DNA from: Solirubrobacteraceae bacterium | Lineage (GTDB): Bacteria; Actinomycetota; Thermoleophilia; Solirubrobacterales; Solirubrobacteraceae | Reading direction: 5' to 3' | DNA length: 64,000 nucleotides | Assembly (NCBI GenBank): GCA_017882445.1 | Contig: JADGPK010000001.1 | Span: 1 to 64,000 of the forward strand | Shown: one piece after another, positions 51,800 through 60,793 of the stretch | How the letters are laid out: each line of letters starts with the position of its first letter | How positions within the stretch are numbered: position 1 is the stretch's first letter | Program-made: the position numbers and the translations under genes | Notes under the pieces: model-generated | Databases searched by the model: none | What the model saw: only the letters and a program-made list of their open reading frames with translations | Told to the model about the DNA's origin: nothing

Positions 51800-53017
51800 T
51801 CAGACGGAGGTATAGGATGTTTTGTTGTCTTTGATCCATGTCTCAACGCTACTCGCCATACGTGGTTCGTCAGCGTACAGTTCACGCAGCAAGCGATCGG
51901 AGGAATATGTGGGGATACCGTAGATACGGGCCAACGTGTGCAGCGAGCTCGAGCCGATGCCGGCCGCGGCTACGACTCTCATCGCGCTTGCGGCGATCTC
52001 GACCGGCACGGCGGAATACCGTGAGATCGTGACTACGCTCGCCTCGGGGACAGAGGCCCGGACAGCATCAGCAACCGTCGTTATCCACTGGTCGCTGTTA
52101 AGGGGGTGAGGCTTTATGATGATCCCACCGACACCGTGCTTGGAGAGGAGGTGGGACGCAAGCTCGCCGAAGCCTCTGAGGTCGACCTCGTATGGATAGT
52201 CCGGACCCCGAGTATCGGCCGGTGTCAGCAGCAGCAGGCCGGCTGCCGCGTCGCGGTCGGAGCTGTGTGCCTCGTAGGCCTGCCTGATCTCGTCTGGCAG
52301 GGCGGCGAAGAGCCTGGCCATCGTGTCCGTTGTCATGAGATGCGTCAGATCGTGGCGTTCATGCCCGAAGAGCGGATATCGATGGAAGCTGTGGGATCTG
52401 AAGATGTCGAGAGAGAGCGGTGGGGTGGAGGCGCGGCCCCAAAGCGGGCGCTTCACGGCTTCGAGTGCTGCGTGCCGCGCGCGCCGACCGAGCGACGCGC
52501 TCTTCGTGATCGCAACGTACGTGTCGTTCTCCGCATCGTGAAGACTCCCGAAGCCGTGCGGGTAATGTGAGAGGGTGGCGGCTGGGAGGACTTGCGAGAG
52601 GAGCCGAATATCGGCATGGTTGAGGCATGTCAGGAACAGCTCGTCGACCGCGTCTGGCTGGATATGCCCGGCGATCGTCGTGCGCAGCATGTCAAACGAC
52701 TCGCGCATGGTGCGATAGAGGTCACGACGCGGCGGACGAGGCCGCATCCGATCAGGGTCGTTGATCGGCAGTCTGCTGATGTCGATGATGTCGAGCCACC
52801 GGTGCGCGCGCGCCATAGCTCGCATCACCTGCAGGTACTCGCGGGGATCGGCGGCCGCGTAGTCGGCGCTGATGGCCAGGTAGTCCCGCGCGGGCGACAG
52901 TCCAGCGACAAGGCACGCGCTCGCCACGTCGTGCGGTGTGTCGGCGCGGAAGAGCCGGACGCTTTGAGGATTGAAACGAGGGTATGACGTCGCAGACTCG
53001 GTGGCTGTACCAATCAT
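51800..53017 (-). CDS. Possible polysialyltransferase-like glycosyltransferase
   Basis: 405 residues with no confident family by eye. Two motifs of bacterial sialyl/polysialyltransferases are present in the right order: GGIIIKPHPLNSD (HP motif, binding the CMP phosphate) and AAGIGSSSLHTLAR (Ser-Ser/Thr motif). The N-terminal lobe has LSHYPHGFGSLHD near the middle, where the D/E-D/E-G catalytic motif might be expected, but that motif is not clear. The nearby nonulosonic-acid genes make a CMP-nonulosonate transferase attractive. A generic GT-B enzyme is the alternative. Confidence 0.5.
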   Translation of the reverse strand: MIGTATESATSYPRFNPQSVRLFRADTPHDVASACLVAGLSPARDYLAISADYAAADPREYLQVMRAMARAHRWLDIIDISRLPINDPDRMRPRPPRRDLYRTMRESFDMLRTTIAGHIQPDAVDELFLTCLNHADIRLLSQVLPAATLSHYPHGFGSLHDAENDTYVAITKSASLGRRARHAALEAVKRPLWGRASTPPLSLDIFRSHSFHRYPLFGHERHDLTHLMTTDTMARLFAALPDEIRQAYEAHSSDRDAAAGLLLLTPADTRGPDYPYEVDLRGFGELASHLLSKHGVGGIIIKPHPLNSDQWITTVADAVRASVPEASVVTISRYSAVPVEIAASAMRVVAAAGIGSSSLHTLARIYGIPTYSSDRLLRELYADEPRMASSVETWIKDNKTSYTSV

Positions 53018-53106
53018 GCTGTCGCCCGGGTGCCCACAACGACCGGTATTCTACCAAGCGCTGCGAGCGCCCGGCGGTGGCATGCGGCTGCGCTCACATC
53101 GGTAGT

Positions 53107-55053
53107 ATGGCTCCAGTGATGGCGTTGAGACAGAGGGCGAGGGTCGAGCTGCGCAAGCTGAGAGCCGACTCTGGGGATGACGACGAGAGCGCGGTCGCGA
53201 GAGGCGCCGGCGGTGACACGCGGCCGGTGAACGTCCTCCCCGGCCCCGGCACGGCGCCTGCTCAAGCCGGTGCGAAGCAGCGGGGGGCCGGGTGGTCGAC
53301 CCTGCGTCCGCTGATCGCGGAACGGCGACGGGCAGTCGTGGTGCTGGCAATCACCTCGTTGCTGTCCGGCGTCACGGAATCCGCGATCCTGGCGATATTG
53401 GCGGAGACGGCGGCGGCGCTTGTCAATCGGACGTCGCACGTCCACGCCAGCCTCGGTTTTCTGCGCCTGGACGCATCCATCGGTTCGCTGATCATCGTGG
53501 CTCTTGCCTTTGCGGTCGTCCGCTTCATCCTGCAGGTGATCGCCGCAGTGGTGCCCGCCCGTATGGCGGCCGGCCTGCTGACACAGCTGCGCAGCAAAGC
53601 GTTCGCGGCCTTCACGAGTGCTTCCTGGGGCATGCAGTCGCGCGACCGCGAGGGATACCTGCAGGAGATCATGACCAACCAGAGTATGCAGTTCCTCGTG
53701 GGCGTGATGCAGGCCACCCAGCTGGGCATCGCATTGCTGACCTTTCTCGTGCTGGTGGCCTCGGCGCTGTTGTTCAACGTCCTGGCGGCCCTGCTGGTGC
53801 TTGTGATGGCTGCTGCGCTGTTCGCTGGGCTGCGTCCCCTGAGCAGTCTGAGCAGCCGCCGCGCGCGAGCGACCTCGCGAGCGTCCATCGAGTACGCGAG
53901 TGGCGTCAACGCGACGGTGCGACTGGCCGAGGAGACCCACGTGTTCGGAGTGGCCATGGCTCAGCGCAGGCGGATCGGTGAATTGATCGCCGCGGTGCGC
54001 GCGCCGTACTTCGACGTGCAGCTGCTCAGCCGCCTTGTCCCGGGGATCTACCAGAGCTCGATTTATCTGCTGCTTGTGGCCGCGCTCGCTGGCCTCTACG
54101 CCACCAGCGCCGGACACGTCGCGTCGCTCGGGGCGGTCCTCCTGCTGCTCGTGCGAGCCGGCACGTACGGACAGCAGGCCCAGAGCGCATACCAGTCGGT
54201 GCGCGAAGCGCTGCCGTACCTCGACCGGGTGCAGCAGGCGCAGGAGCGCTATGAGGCGAGCAGCGCCGATCGGGTGACGCTGCATCATGTGAGAATTCCT
54301 CTCAACAGCGTCAATACACTGGCCTTCGAGAAAGTCTGCTTCGCGTATGAGCAAGCCCGACCCGTGCTATCAGACGTCGACTTCGAGGTCGCCGCCGGCG
54401 AGACGATCGGCGTCGTCGGTCCGTCGGGCGCCGGCAAGTCGACGCTGGTCCAGATCCTGCTCGGGTTGCGAGTCCCCGACTCGGGTCATTACCTCGTCAA
54501 CGGCGTCTCGGCCGACCACTTCGATCGGGAGGACTGGCATAAGCGGGTCTCCTACGTGCCGCAGGAACCGCGCCTGCTGCACGCCACGGTGGCCGACAAC
54601 ATCCGCTTCCTCAGAGACAACATCGGCGATGACGAAGTCGAGCGTGCCGCCCGGCTCGCCGGCATCCACGACGACCTAATGAAATGGTCGAACGGCTACG
54701 ACACGATTGTCGGACCTCGCGCCGATGCAGTCTCCGGTGGTCAGCAGCAGCGCATCTGCCTCGCTCGCGCGCTGGCCGATCAACCGGAAGTGCTCGTGCT
54801 CGACGAGCCGACCAGCGCGCTCGACCCGCACTCAGAGAAGCTCATCCAGGAATCACTGGCCGGGCTCAAGCGCGAACTCACCCTGTTCATCGTTGCGCAC
54901 CGCATGTCGACGCTCGACATCTGCGAGCGTGTGATGGTAATCGTCGACGGTCGCCTGCAGGCGTTTGACACAGCGGACGCGCTGCTCCGCAGCAATGGCT
55001 ATTATCGGTCGGCGTCCACACTCGGCGTGGGAGCGCCAGGCATACCGAGCTAG
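53107..55053 (+). CDS. ABC exporter, fused permease and ATPase
   Basis: 648 residues from ATG 53107. An 80-residue Arg/Gly-rich N-terminus precedes six transmembrane helices (about 75-375). The ATPase domain (about 415-640) has Walker A VGPSGAGKSTLVQIL, Q-loop YVPQEPRLLHA, signature VSGGQQQRICLARAL, Walker B VLVLDEPTSALD and an H-loop His in IVAHRMSTLD. Half-transporters of this type (MsbA/PglK-like) flip lipids or lipid-linked oligosaccharides. With no Wzx in the window, it is the best flippase candidate. It diverges from the polysialyltransferase-like gene. Confidence 0.88.
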   Translation: MAPVMALRQRARVELRKLRADSGDDDESAVARGAGGDTRPVNVLPGPGTAPAQAGAKQRGAGWSTLRPLIAERRRAVVVLAITSLLSGVTESAILAILAETAAALVNRTSHVHASLGFLRLDASIGSLIIVALAFAVVRFILQVIAAVVPARMAAGLLTQLRSKAFAAFTSASWGMQSRDREGYLQEIMTNQSMQFLVGVMQATQLGIALLTFLVLVASALLFNVLAALLVLVMAAALFAGLRPLSSLSSRRARATSRASIEYASGVNATVRLAEETHVFGVAMAQRRRIGELIAAVRAPYFDVQLLSRLVPGIYQSSIYLLLVAALAGLYATSAGHVASLGAVLLLLVRAGTYGQQAQSAYQSVREALPYLDRVQQAQERYEASSADRVTLHHVRIPLNSVNTLAFEKVCFAYEQARPVLSDVDFEVAAGETIGVVGPSGAGKSTLVQILLGLRVPDSGHYLVNGVSADHFDREDWHKRVSYVPQEPRLLHATVADNIRFLRDNIGDDEVERAARLAGIHDDLMKWSNGYDTIVGPRADAVSGGQQQRICLARALADQPEVLVLDEPTSALDPHSEKLIQESLAGLKRELTLFIVAHRMSTLDICERVMVIVDGRLQAFDTADALLRSNGYYRSASTLGVGAPGIPS

Positions 55054-55127
55054 CGTCGAGAAGCGATTTCCCCTCAGTCGCCGCGGACCATTTCGCGTAC
55101 GCTGACACTCTCACGATACCGATAGCG

Positions 55128-56129
55128 ATGAAGCCAACACTCGATTTCCTGGTCATAGGAGCCGCCAAGTCGGGCACCTCGTCGCTGTTTGAGTATTTGC
55201 GCCACCATCCCGAGGTTGCGCTTCCACCGGACAAGGAGGCGCCATATTTCAGCAACGACATCGTCTATGCCCGCGGCTGGCAGGATTACTTCAGTGCCAA
55301 TTTCGCCACTGCCGATCCCGCCTTGCGATGGGGCACGATAACGCCCCAGTACATGTTTGGCACCGTGTTCGTGCGAGCGGCCACGCAGGTGACGAAGGGG
55401 GACGGCTACGATGAGCGCACGGTGCCGCAGCGAATCCGGGAGCTCCTGCCGTCCGTGCGCCTCGTAGCGATCCTGCGCGACCCGGTTGAGCGTGCCTGGT
55501 CCGATTACCACATGTACGTGATGCAGGGTCGCGAGACACGCTCCTTCGCCGAGGTCATCGACGAGCTGCTGCGCCCCGCGGTGCTCGAACGCTGCCGTCG
55601 CCAGTACGAGATCGGCGAGCGTCACGTGACCTGTGGCGAGTACGGGCGCATTCTGGCCGGATATCGCGACATCTTCCCAGCCGAGCAGCTGCTGGTCATG
55701 TTCACGGCGGACCTCGAGAGCGCTCCGCACGGCGTCCTGGACAGGCTCTACGAGTTCATCGGACTCACGCCAGGCTTCGTGCCGCCGAACCTGGGCAGAA
55801 GATACAATGTGGGCGCCGCCGCCGCTCGGACCTCTCGGCTCACTCCCAACCAGGCCGTGCGCGCCACGCGACGTATAGGGGCCGCGCGCGCACTCTGGAA
55901 AGCGATCCCCGATGCGGGTCATAAGCGGGCGTTGGCGATGTTCGCACGTTTCGACTACCGATTCACGATGTGGAACCGCCGCGGCGCCGTGGGTCCGCCC
56001 TCCGCAAGCGATCTGTCTGCCGGCGAGCGTCTTCGCGAGCATTATGAGGCAGACGCCAGCCTGCTGCGGTCGCTGGGCTATCCGCCGCCGTGGGCGCAGA
56101 AGGAAGTGGTGGCCGGCGGCCATGCGTGA
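55128..56129 (+). CDS. PAPS-dependent sulfotransferase
   Basis: 333 residues. LDFLVIGAAKSGTSSLFEYL is the 5'-phosphosulfate loop and LVAILRDPVERAWSDYHMY the 3'-phosphate segment with Arg and Ser. KEAPYFSND resembles the heparan/chondroitin-type sulfotransferase KE motif, where Glu serves as base. It follows the ABC exporter by 74 bp and overlaps the methylase gene by 8 bp. Sulfation of the exported glycan or its lipid is inferred. Confidence 0.88.
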   Translation: MKPTLDFLVIGAAKSGTSSLFEYLRHHPEVALPPDKEAPYFSNDIVYARGWQDYFSANFATADPALRWGTITPQYMFGTVFVRAATQVTKGDGYDERTVPQRIRELLPSVRLVAILRDPVERAWSDYHMYVMQGRETRSFAEVIDELLRPAVLERCRRQYEIGERHVTCGEYGRILAGYRDIFPAEQLLVMFTADLESAPHGVLDRLYEFIGLTPGFVPPNLGRRYNVGAAAARTSRLTPNQAVRATRRIGAARALWKAIPDAGHKRALAMFARFDYRFTMWNRRGAVGPPSASDLSAGERLREHYEADASLLRSLGYPPPWAQKEVVAGGHA

Positions 56130-56802
56130 TTCTGAGGCCACGGGAGGCGGCCGCGCAGGGGGCGCCTCGGAGGAGGCGCCCGTGAGTGGCGGCTACATCA
56201 CCGAGCAGGAGCGCTTCTGGGCCGGGGGCTTTGGCGATGCCTATATCGAGCGCAACAGCGCTCCGCAGTTGCTGGCTGGGAAGACTGCATTGTTCTCGCG
56301 AATCCTGGAGCGCACCGACAACGTTCACTCGGTGATCGAGTTCGGATGCAACATAGGCCTCAACCTCGCCGCGATGAGATGGTTGCTGCCGACCGGCGAG
56401 TTCGCGGGACTCGAGATCAATGCCACCGCTGCCGCCGAGGCGGAGAGGGCCGGCTTCTCGGTGCTCAGGCGCTCGCTACTCGGCTATCGATCCGAGCTGC
56501 GGTTTGACTTCGTGCTGATCTCAGGGGTGCTGATTCACATCGATCCCACGCACCTCGAGGATGCCTATGACGCTCTCTACAGCGCGTGCGGGCGTTACCT
56601 GTGCATCGCCGAGTACTACAACCCCGAACCGACCGAGATTCCCTACCGAGGCCACCGCGACCGTCTCTTCAAGCGTGATTTCGCCGGGGAGGTTCTCGAT
56701 CGGTTCGGCGATCTGCGCCTTGTCGACTACGGGTTCGTCTACCACCGGGCGAATCAGTTCCCAGGCGACGACTTCACCTGGTTTTTGCTCGAGCGGGCGT
56801 GA
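56122..56802 (+). CDS. Pseudaminic-acid biosynthesis-associated methylase
   Basis: 226 residues. After a Gly/Glu-rich start the sequence has the ordered blocks of this small methylase family: ITEQERFWAGGFGDAYIERN, VIEFGCNIGLNLAAMRWLLP (SAM site), SGVLIHIDPTHL, CIAEYYNPEPTEIPYRGH and DYGFVYHRANQFPGDDFTW. The family is named from its constant occurrence in pseudaminic-acid loci; the methylated position is not known to me. ATG overlaps the sulfotransferase end, and the cytidylyltransferase starts 3 bp after it. Confidence 0.88.
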   Translation: MRDSEATGGGRAGGASEEAPVSGGYITEQERFWAGGFGDAYIERNSAPQLLAGKTALFSRILERTDNVHSVIEFGCNIGLNLAAMRWLLPTGEFAGLEINATAAAEAERAGFSVLRRSLLGYRSELRFDFVLISGVLIHIDPTHLEDAYDALYSACGRYLCIAEYYNPEPTEIPYRGHRDRLFKRDFAGEVLDRFGDLRLVDYGFVYHRANQFPGDDFTWFLLERA

Positions 56803-56805
56803 GGT

Positions 56806-57576
56806 ATGGCTGCAGGCGCGCGCGCACCTCGAGCTCCACTGGCCCCCGTGTGGGCGATCGTGGCCGGTCGCATGGGCTCTTCGCGCATGCCCGGCAAGAC
56901 CATGGCCGACCTGGCCGGCAAGCCGTCGCTGCTACACATCATCGAGCGACTGCGGCAGGTGCCCAGCATTGATGGCATCGCGGTGGCGACCACCACGGAG
57001 CCGGTCGACGATGTGATCGCCAAGTGCGGAAGCATGGCCGGCGTGCCGGTCTATCGCGGCAGCGCCGACGATGTGCTCGGGCGCGTTCTCGAGGCGGCCT
57101 CCTTTGTTGATGCCGCCACGGTGGTGAGGATCACCGGCGACTGTCCCATGACCGACCCGGCGATCGTCGAGCACGTGATCGCCGAATACCGCCTTCACGG
57201 CCCCGATTACGCGTCCAACTGCCTCAACGGGTACAAGTACCCGATAGGAATAGCGGTCGAGGTGTTCTCCCGGGGCCTCCTCGAGCTGATCGCGGCGGAG
57301 GCCGTCTCGCCTGCCGATCGCGAGCATGTGACGCTATTCATCTACGAGCATCCGGAGCGGTTTCGCCTGCTCGGCATCGAGCCCTCCGAGCGGCATCGGC
57401 GCCCAGAGCTGCGCCTGACCCTGGACACGCCCGAGGACTACAGGCTGATCTCGGCCATATATGACGCCCTCTACGACGGCGATCCGTGCTTCGGCCTCGA
57501 CGCGGTGCTCGACTACCTGGAGAGCCACCCCGAGTTGGCGACGCTCAACAGCCATGTGCAGCAGGTGATTCCTTGA
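56806..57576 (+). CDS. SpsF/NeuA-like CMP-sugar cytidylyltransferase
   Basis: 256 residues. The nucleotide-binding start AIVAGRMGSSRMPGKTMADL, then VVRITGDCPMTDPAIVEHVI and YASNCLNGYKYPIGIAVEVF, are the SpsF group of the KdsB/NeuA superfamily. It should activate an NeuB-type nonulosonic acid with CTP; PseF-type specificity is suggested by neighbours. The start follows TGAGGT, with the ribosome site inside the preceding stop region. Confidence 0.86.
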   Translation: MAAGARAPRAPLAPVWAIVAGRMGSSRMPGKTMADLAGKPSLLHIIERLRQVPSIDGIAVATTTEPVDDVIAKCGSMAGVPVYRGSADDVLGRVLEAASFVDAATVVRITGDCPMTDPAIVEHVIAEYRLHGPDYASNCLNGYKYPIGIAVEVFSRGLLELIAAEAVSPADREHVTLFIYEHPERFRLLGIEPSERHRRPELRLTLDTPEDYRLISAIYDALYDGDPCFGLDAVLDYLESHPELATLNSHVQQVIP

Positions 57577-57618
57577 GGCTCGCCCGACGGCGCTGTCGTC
57601 AGACGGCTCAGGCGCGCT

Positions 57619-58455
57619 TCATGCGGCCGGCGGCTCTGAATGCCACCGAATCATCGTCGTCGCATTGTGGGGATTGAAACCCACCGCGTCGTGATCGATG
57701 TGGTCAATCCGCAGCTTGCTCGCACTCTCGGCTGCGCGTAGCTCGGCCACGAGGTTGCGATTGTAGTCGTGCGCCTGCGCGTACTGCTCGGACGAGCCAT
57801 CTCTGCCGTCGGCCGGTATGCCCAGCTGCCAGCCGACGGGCTCGAAGTGCAGGCAGGTGACGCTTTGCCCGCTGGCCATGATGCTCTCCAGCAGCACCGG
57901 CGATATCTGCGGGATCTGCTCCACGCTGTGGGCGGTGAAGACCACAGCGTGGCGGGCGTCTTTCGCATTCGGGAGCCGAGGAGAGTGGTAGTCAAAAGGA
58001 TGACTGACGTAGGAGAGCCGCGGCTCGAGGTCGGCCAGACGCGAAGCGGCGCGCCTACCCGAATCGGTCAGCTCGGCGCCAATGTAGGTGGCCGCCGACG
58101 GACCACCGCCGAGCCACACCCTGAACAGGTTGCGCCCCCATCCGGAGCCCAGCTCGATGACCGTGTCGGTCGCCTCCGTGCATGCGTCGACGACGGAGTC
58201 GACGACGAACTGCTGATATGCACCGAAGGCGATGCTCCGCGCAACCTCGAGCGTCACGCCGGCCATCACCGCCCGCATCCTCACGGTCGACTCGGCGTTC
58301 GAGTAGACCTCCGATCGAGAAACCTGGGCGACTGCTCGCGCAAGGTCGTGGACGCGGTCGGTTGAGCCGAGAGCCGATATCAGCCGCTCGATGTTTGGCC
58401 ACTTTTCGGCGCCATACTCTCTGTTGACCCACTCGGCGTCTCTGGTGACAGTCAT
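57619..58455 (-). CDS. SAM-dependent methyltransferase-like protein
   Basis: 278 residues. VIELGSGWGRNLFRVWL matches a class I SAM motif, and TYIGAELTDSGRRAASRL the acidic loop after it. VVFTAHSVEQIPQISP occupies motif IV. The N-terminal 85 residues are helical and unique. It converges with the cytidylyltransferase. The acceptor is unknown; an N- or O-methylation of the nonulosonic acid or its carrier is possible. Confidence 0.68.
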   Translation of the reverse strand: MTVTRDAEWVNREYGAEKWPNIERLISALGSTDRVHDLARAVAQVSRSEVYSNAESTVRMRAVMAGVTLEVARSIAFGAYQQFVVDSVVDACTEATDTVIELGSGWGRNLFRVWLGGGPSAATYIGAELTDSGRRAASRLADLEPRLSYVSHPFDYHSPRLPNAKDARHAVVFTAHSVEQIPQISPVLLESIMASGQSVTCLHFEPVGWQLGIPADGRDGSSEQYAQAHDYNRNLVAELRAAESASKLRIDHIDHDAVGFNPHNATTMIRWHSEPPAA

Positions 58456-58558
58456 GTGCTCAGGACCCCTTCGGTGTCGGCCCGAGCAGCGCCCGGGATC
58501 GCTGTGGCGTCCGGCCGAACAGGCGACACGCCGATGCCTTTGCGCGCCCGGCGGGCAT

Positions 58559-59611
58559 TCAAACCATCTCCCAGGTGACCACGTCGTCCTCCTCGATGTC
58601 CACGGCGGCGCGGCGCCCGATCACGAGCTCCAGGTGCTTGGGCGCTATGCCGTAGCCGGGCCGCTTCGCCACGAGCATCTCGGCCGTGATGATCGTGCCG
58701 GCCGGCATATCCCGGGTGGCCACGAGCGAGCGCCGCCCGAGCGTGAACATCTCGACCGACTCCGCCTCGCTTGGCCCCTCGAGCCGTCCGTTGCCGAGCG
58801 CCGACTCGACGTCGCGGATGGCCGTCACGGCGGCGCGCAGCTCATCCGGCTCGAGTGCGAAGGAGTGGTCGGGGCCCTCCATCGAGCGGCTCAGCGTGAA
58901 GTGCTTCTCATACACGTGGGCTTCGAGCGCGGCCGCCGCTGCGGCCATCGCCACCCCCAGGGTGTGATCGGAGAGTCCCACCGGAACCCCGAACGCCTGG
59001 CGCATCGTCGCCATCGCGCGCAGGTTCATGATCTCAGGGGCCGCCGGATAAAGCGAGGCGCAGCGCAGCAGCGCGACCGCCCGGTTGCCCGTCTCGGCTA
59101 CCGCGCCGAGAGCGTCCTCGACCTCGCCGTAGTTGGCCATGCCCGTCGAGATGATCAGCGGCACGCCCGCCGACGCGGCCTTTCTGATCAGCTGGAGGTC
59201 GACGATCTCAAACGAGGCGATCTTCAGGACGCCGACGCCGATCTCGGTGAGCGAGTCGACCGCCTCGCTGTCGAACGGCGTGGAGAAGAGGTGGATGCGG
59301 CGGGTGCGCGCGTGGCTCATCAGCTCCTCCTGCCAGTCGCGCGGCAGCGCGATCGCTTCGATCAGCTCGCGCGGCGAGCGCTCGTCCGTCATGTGGCTGA
59401 AGCGGGGCGCCTTCGACGAATAGAGACCCGCGCCGGTGTAGGTCTGGAACTTCACGGCGTCCGCGCCCGCGTCGGCGGCCACGTCGATCAACTCGCGTGC
59501 GATCCCGAGGTCACGGTTGTGGTTGGAGCCCGCCTCGGCGACGATGTAGCAGGGATGCCCAGGGCCGACCGGCCTTCCATCGATCTCAAAGGTGGGCTCA
59601 AAGTTGCTCAT
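58559..59611 (-). CDS. NeuB/PseI-family nonulosonic acid synthase
   Basis: 350 residues from ATG 59611. A TIM barrel starts with CYIVAEAGSNHNRDLGIAREL and has GADAVKFQTYTGAGLY, STPFDSEAVDSL, IASFEIVDLQLI and the metal-proximal HVYEKHFTLSR. A C-terminal SAF (antifreeze-like) domain begins at GRRSLVATRDMPAGTIIT. The reaction condenses phosphoenolpyruvate with a six-carbon amino sugar. Pseudaminic versus legionaminic or sialic substrate is decided only by context (PseG, PseC, PseB nearby). Confidence 0.92.
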   Translation of the reverse strand: MSNFEPTFEIDGRPVGPGHPCYIVAEAGSNHNRDLGIARELIDVAADAGADAVKFQTYTGAGLYSSKAPRFSHMTDERSPRELIEAIALPRDWQEELMSHARTRRIHLFSTPFDSEAVDSLTEIGVGVLKIASFEIVDLQLIRKAASAGVPLIISTGMANYGEVEDALGAVAETGNRAVALLRCASLYPAAPEIMNLRAMATMRQAFGVPVGLSDHTLGVAMAAAAAALEAHVYEKHFTLSRSMEGPDHSFALEPDELRAAVTAIRDVESALGNGRLEGPSEAESVEMFTLGRRSLVATRDMPAGTIITAEMLVAKRPGYGIAPKHLELVIGRRAAVDIEEDDVVTWEMV

Positions 59612-59742
59612 GGCTCGATCCTGCGCGCCGACGTCCGTTCCACCGCCCGGGTCCAAGGACGGCTCGACCCCGACCCGGTGGCGCCGATACGCTGTGGCAG
59701 TCTACCGATGTGTCGCTCCTTCTCATGCCGGGCCGCTCGCCA

Positions 59743-60663
59743 ATGACACTGGTCGCGTTGATCGCCGACGGCGGTCCCGAGGCGGGCCTGGGGCATCTCA
59801 GCCGCTCCTCGTCGCTGGCGCTGGCGCTGCGTGAGCAGGGCGCCTCGGTTCGGACGCTCGGCCTCGGGCTGCAAGTGCCTATCGAGCGCTATGGCGTCCG
59901 CTGGGAGGCGGTTGGCGACCCCGACCCGCGCGGCGCCGATGTGATCGTGCTCGACAGCTATCTGGCCACAGGGGCGCTGCGCGCGAGCCTCGGGTCGAGC
60001 GCGCCGCTGGTTGCGTTCGTCGACGATCAGCGGCCGGCGGCCGAGGTGGCCCTCATCGTGCGCTCGGGAGCGCGGGGTGGCCGTGTGGGCGAGCTTGCCG
60101 GCCTCAACTATGCCTGCCTCGGTCCCGAATACCGGTCCGTTCCGCCGCGCCGGCTGCGGCCGGAGGTGGAGCGGGTGCTCGTGGCCACCGGCGCCGGCGA
60201 CCAAAACGGCATCGGGGCGGCGCTTGCGAGGGAGTTGAGGAGGATTGTTCCCGACGGTGGCGTCTCTCTGGTGCGTGGGCCGTATGCGCCGCCGACGGAC
60301 ATCGCGCCGGGCGTTCAGATCGTCTCGGCTCCCGAGGGCCTGTTCAGCATGCTCGTGGAGGCCGACATCGTCGTGAGCGCGGCCGGACAGACGGTGCTCG
60401 AGGCGCTCGCCGTCGGCGCCCCCTGCGTGGTGGTGGTGACGGCCGAGAACCAGCGACGCCAGGCTGCTGAGCTGGAGGAGGTCGGGGGGATCACCGTGGC
60501 GGCCACGGTCGAGCAGGTTGCTGTCGCGGTGGGTGCGCTCGCCGGCGATCTCAGCGCCCGCCGTCGGCAGGCGCGCGTCGGCAGGCGCCTGGTCGACGGT
60601 CAGGGCGCCATGCGCGTCGCAGCGGCGGTTCTCGAGCTCGCCGGACCGCCGGCCGGCGCCTGA
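59743..60663 (+). CDS. pseG: PseG-like UDP-sugar hydrolase
   Basis: 306 residues from ATG 59743; ATG 59725 in frame is an alternative. GT-B-like fold with GLGHLSRSSSLALAL, where His18 corresponds to the catalytic His of PseG. VDDQRPAAEVALIVRSGARG and VVSAAGQTVLEALAVGAPCVV follow as in PseG/SpsG. It removes UDP from the 2,4-diamino-trideoxy sugar before condensation by the NeuB-type enzyme, which lies divergently 132 bp away. Its stop faces a 39-bp tandem repeat. Confidence 0.86.
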   Translation: MTLVALIADGGPEAGLGHLSRSSSLALALREQGASVRTLGLGLQVPIERYGVRWEAVGDPDPRGADVIVLDSYLATGALRASLGSSAPLVAFVDDQRPAAEVALIVRSGARGGRVGELAGLNYACLGPEYRSVPPRRLRPEVERVLVATGAGDQNGIGAALARELRRIVPDGGVSLVRGPYAPPTDIAPGVQIVSAPEGLFSMLVEADIVVSAAGQTVLEALAVGAPCVVVVTAENQRRQAAELEEVGGITVAATVEQVAVAVGALAGDLSARRRQARVGRRLVDGQGAMRVAAAVLELAGPPAGA

Positions 60664-60700
60664 GCCGTCGGGCCGGCGTCCGGCGCGTGCCGAGGCGCGT

Positions 60701-60790
60701 GCATCCCGACGACGCCCCCGACCGGCGCCGCCTCGAGAGGCATTCCGACGACGCCGCCGACCGGCGCCGCCTCGAGACCCATCCCGACGC
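60701..60790. repeat. 39-bp tandem repeat between convergent genes
   Basis: Units start at 60701, 60740 and 60779 with a 39-bp period; the third is cut off after about 12 bases. The shared core is CCGACCGGCGCCGCCTCGAG. It fills the gap between the stops of pseG and the HAD gene. Each unit contains GGCGCC self-complementarity, so it could slow both convergent polymerases. Confidence 0.82.
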
Positions 60791-60793
60791 CCA

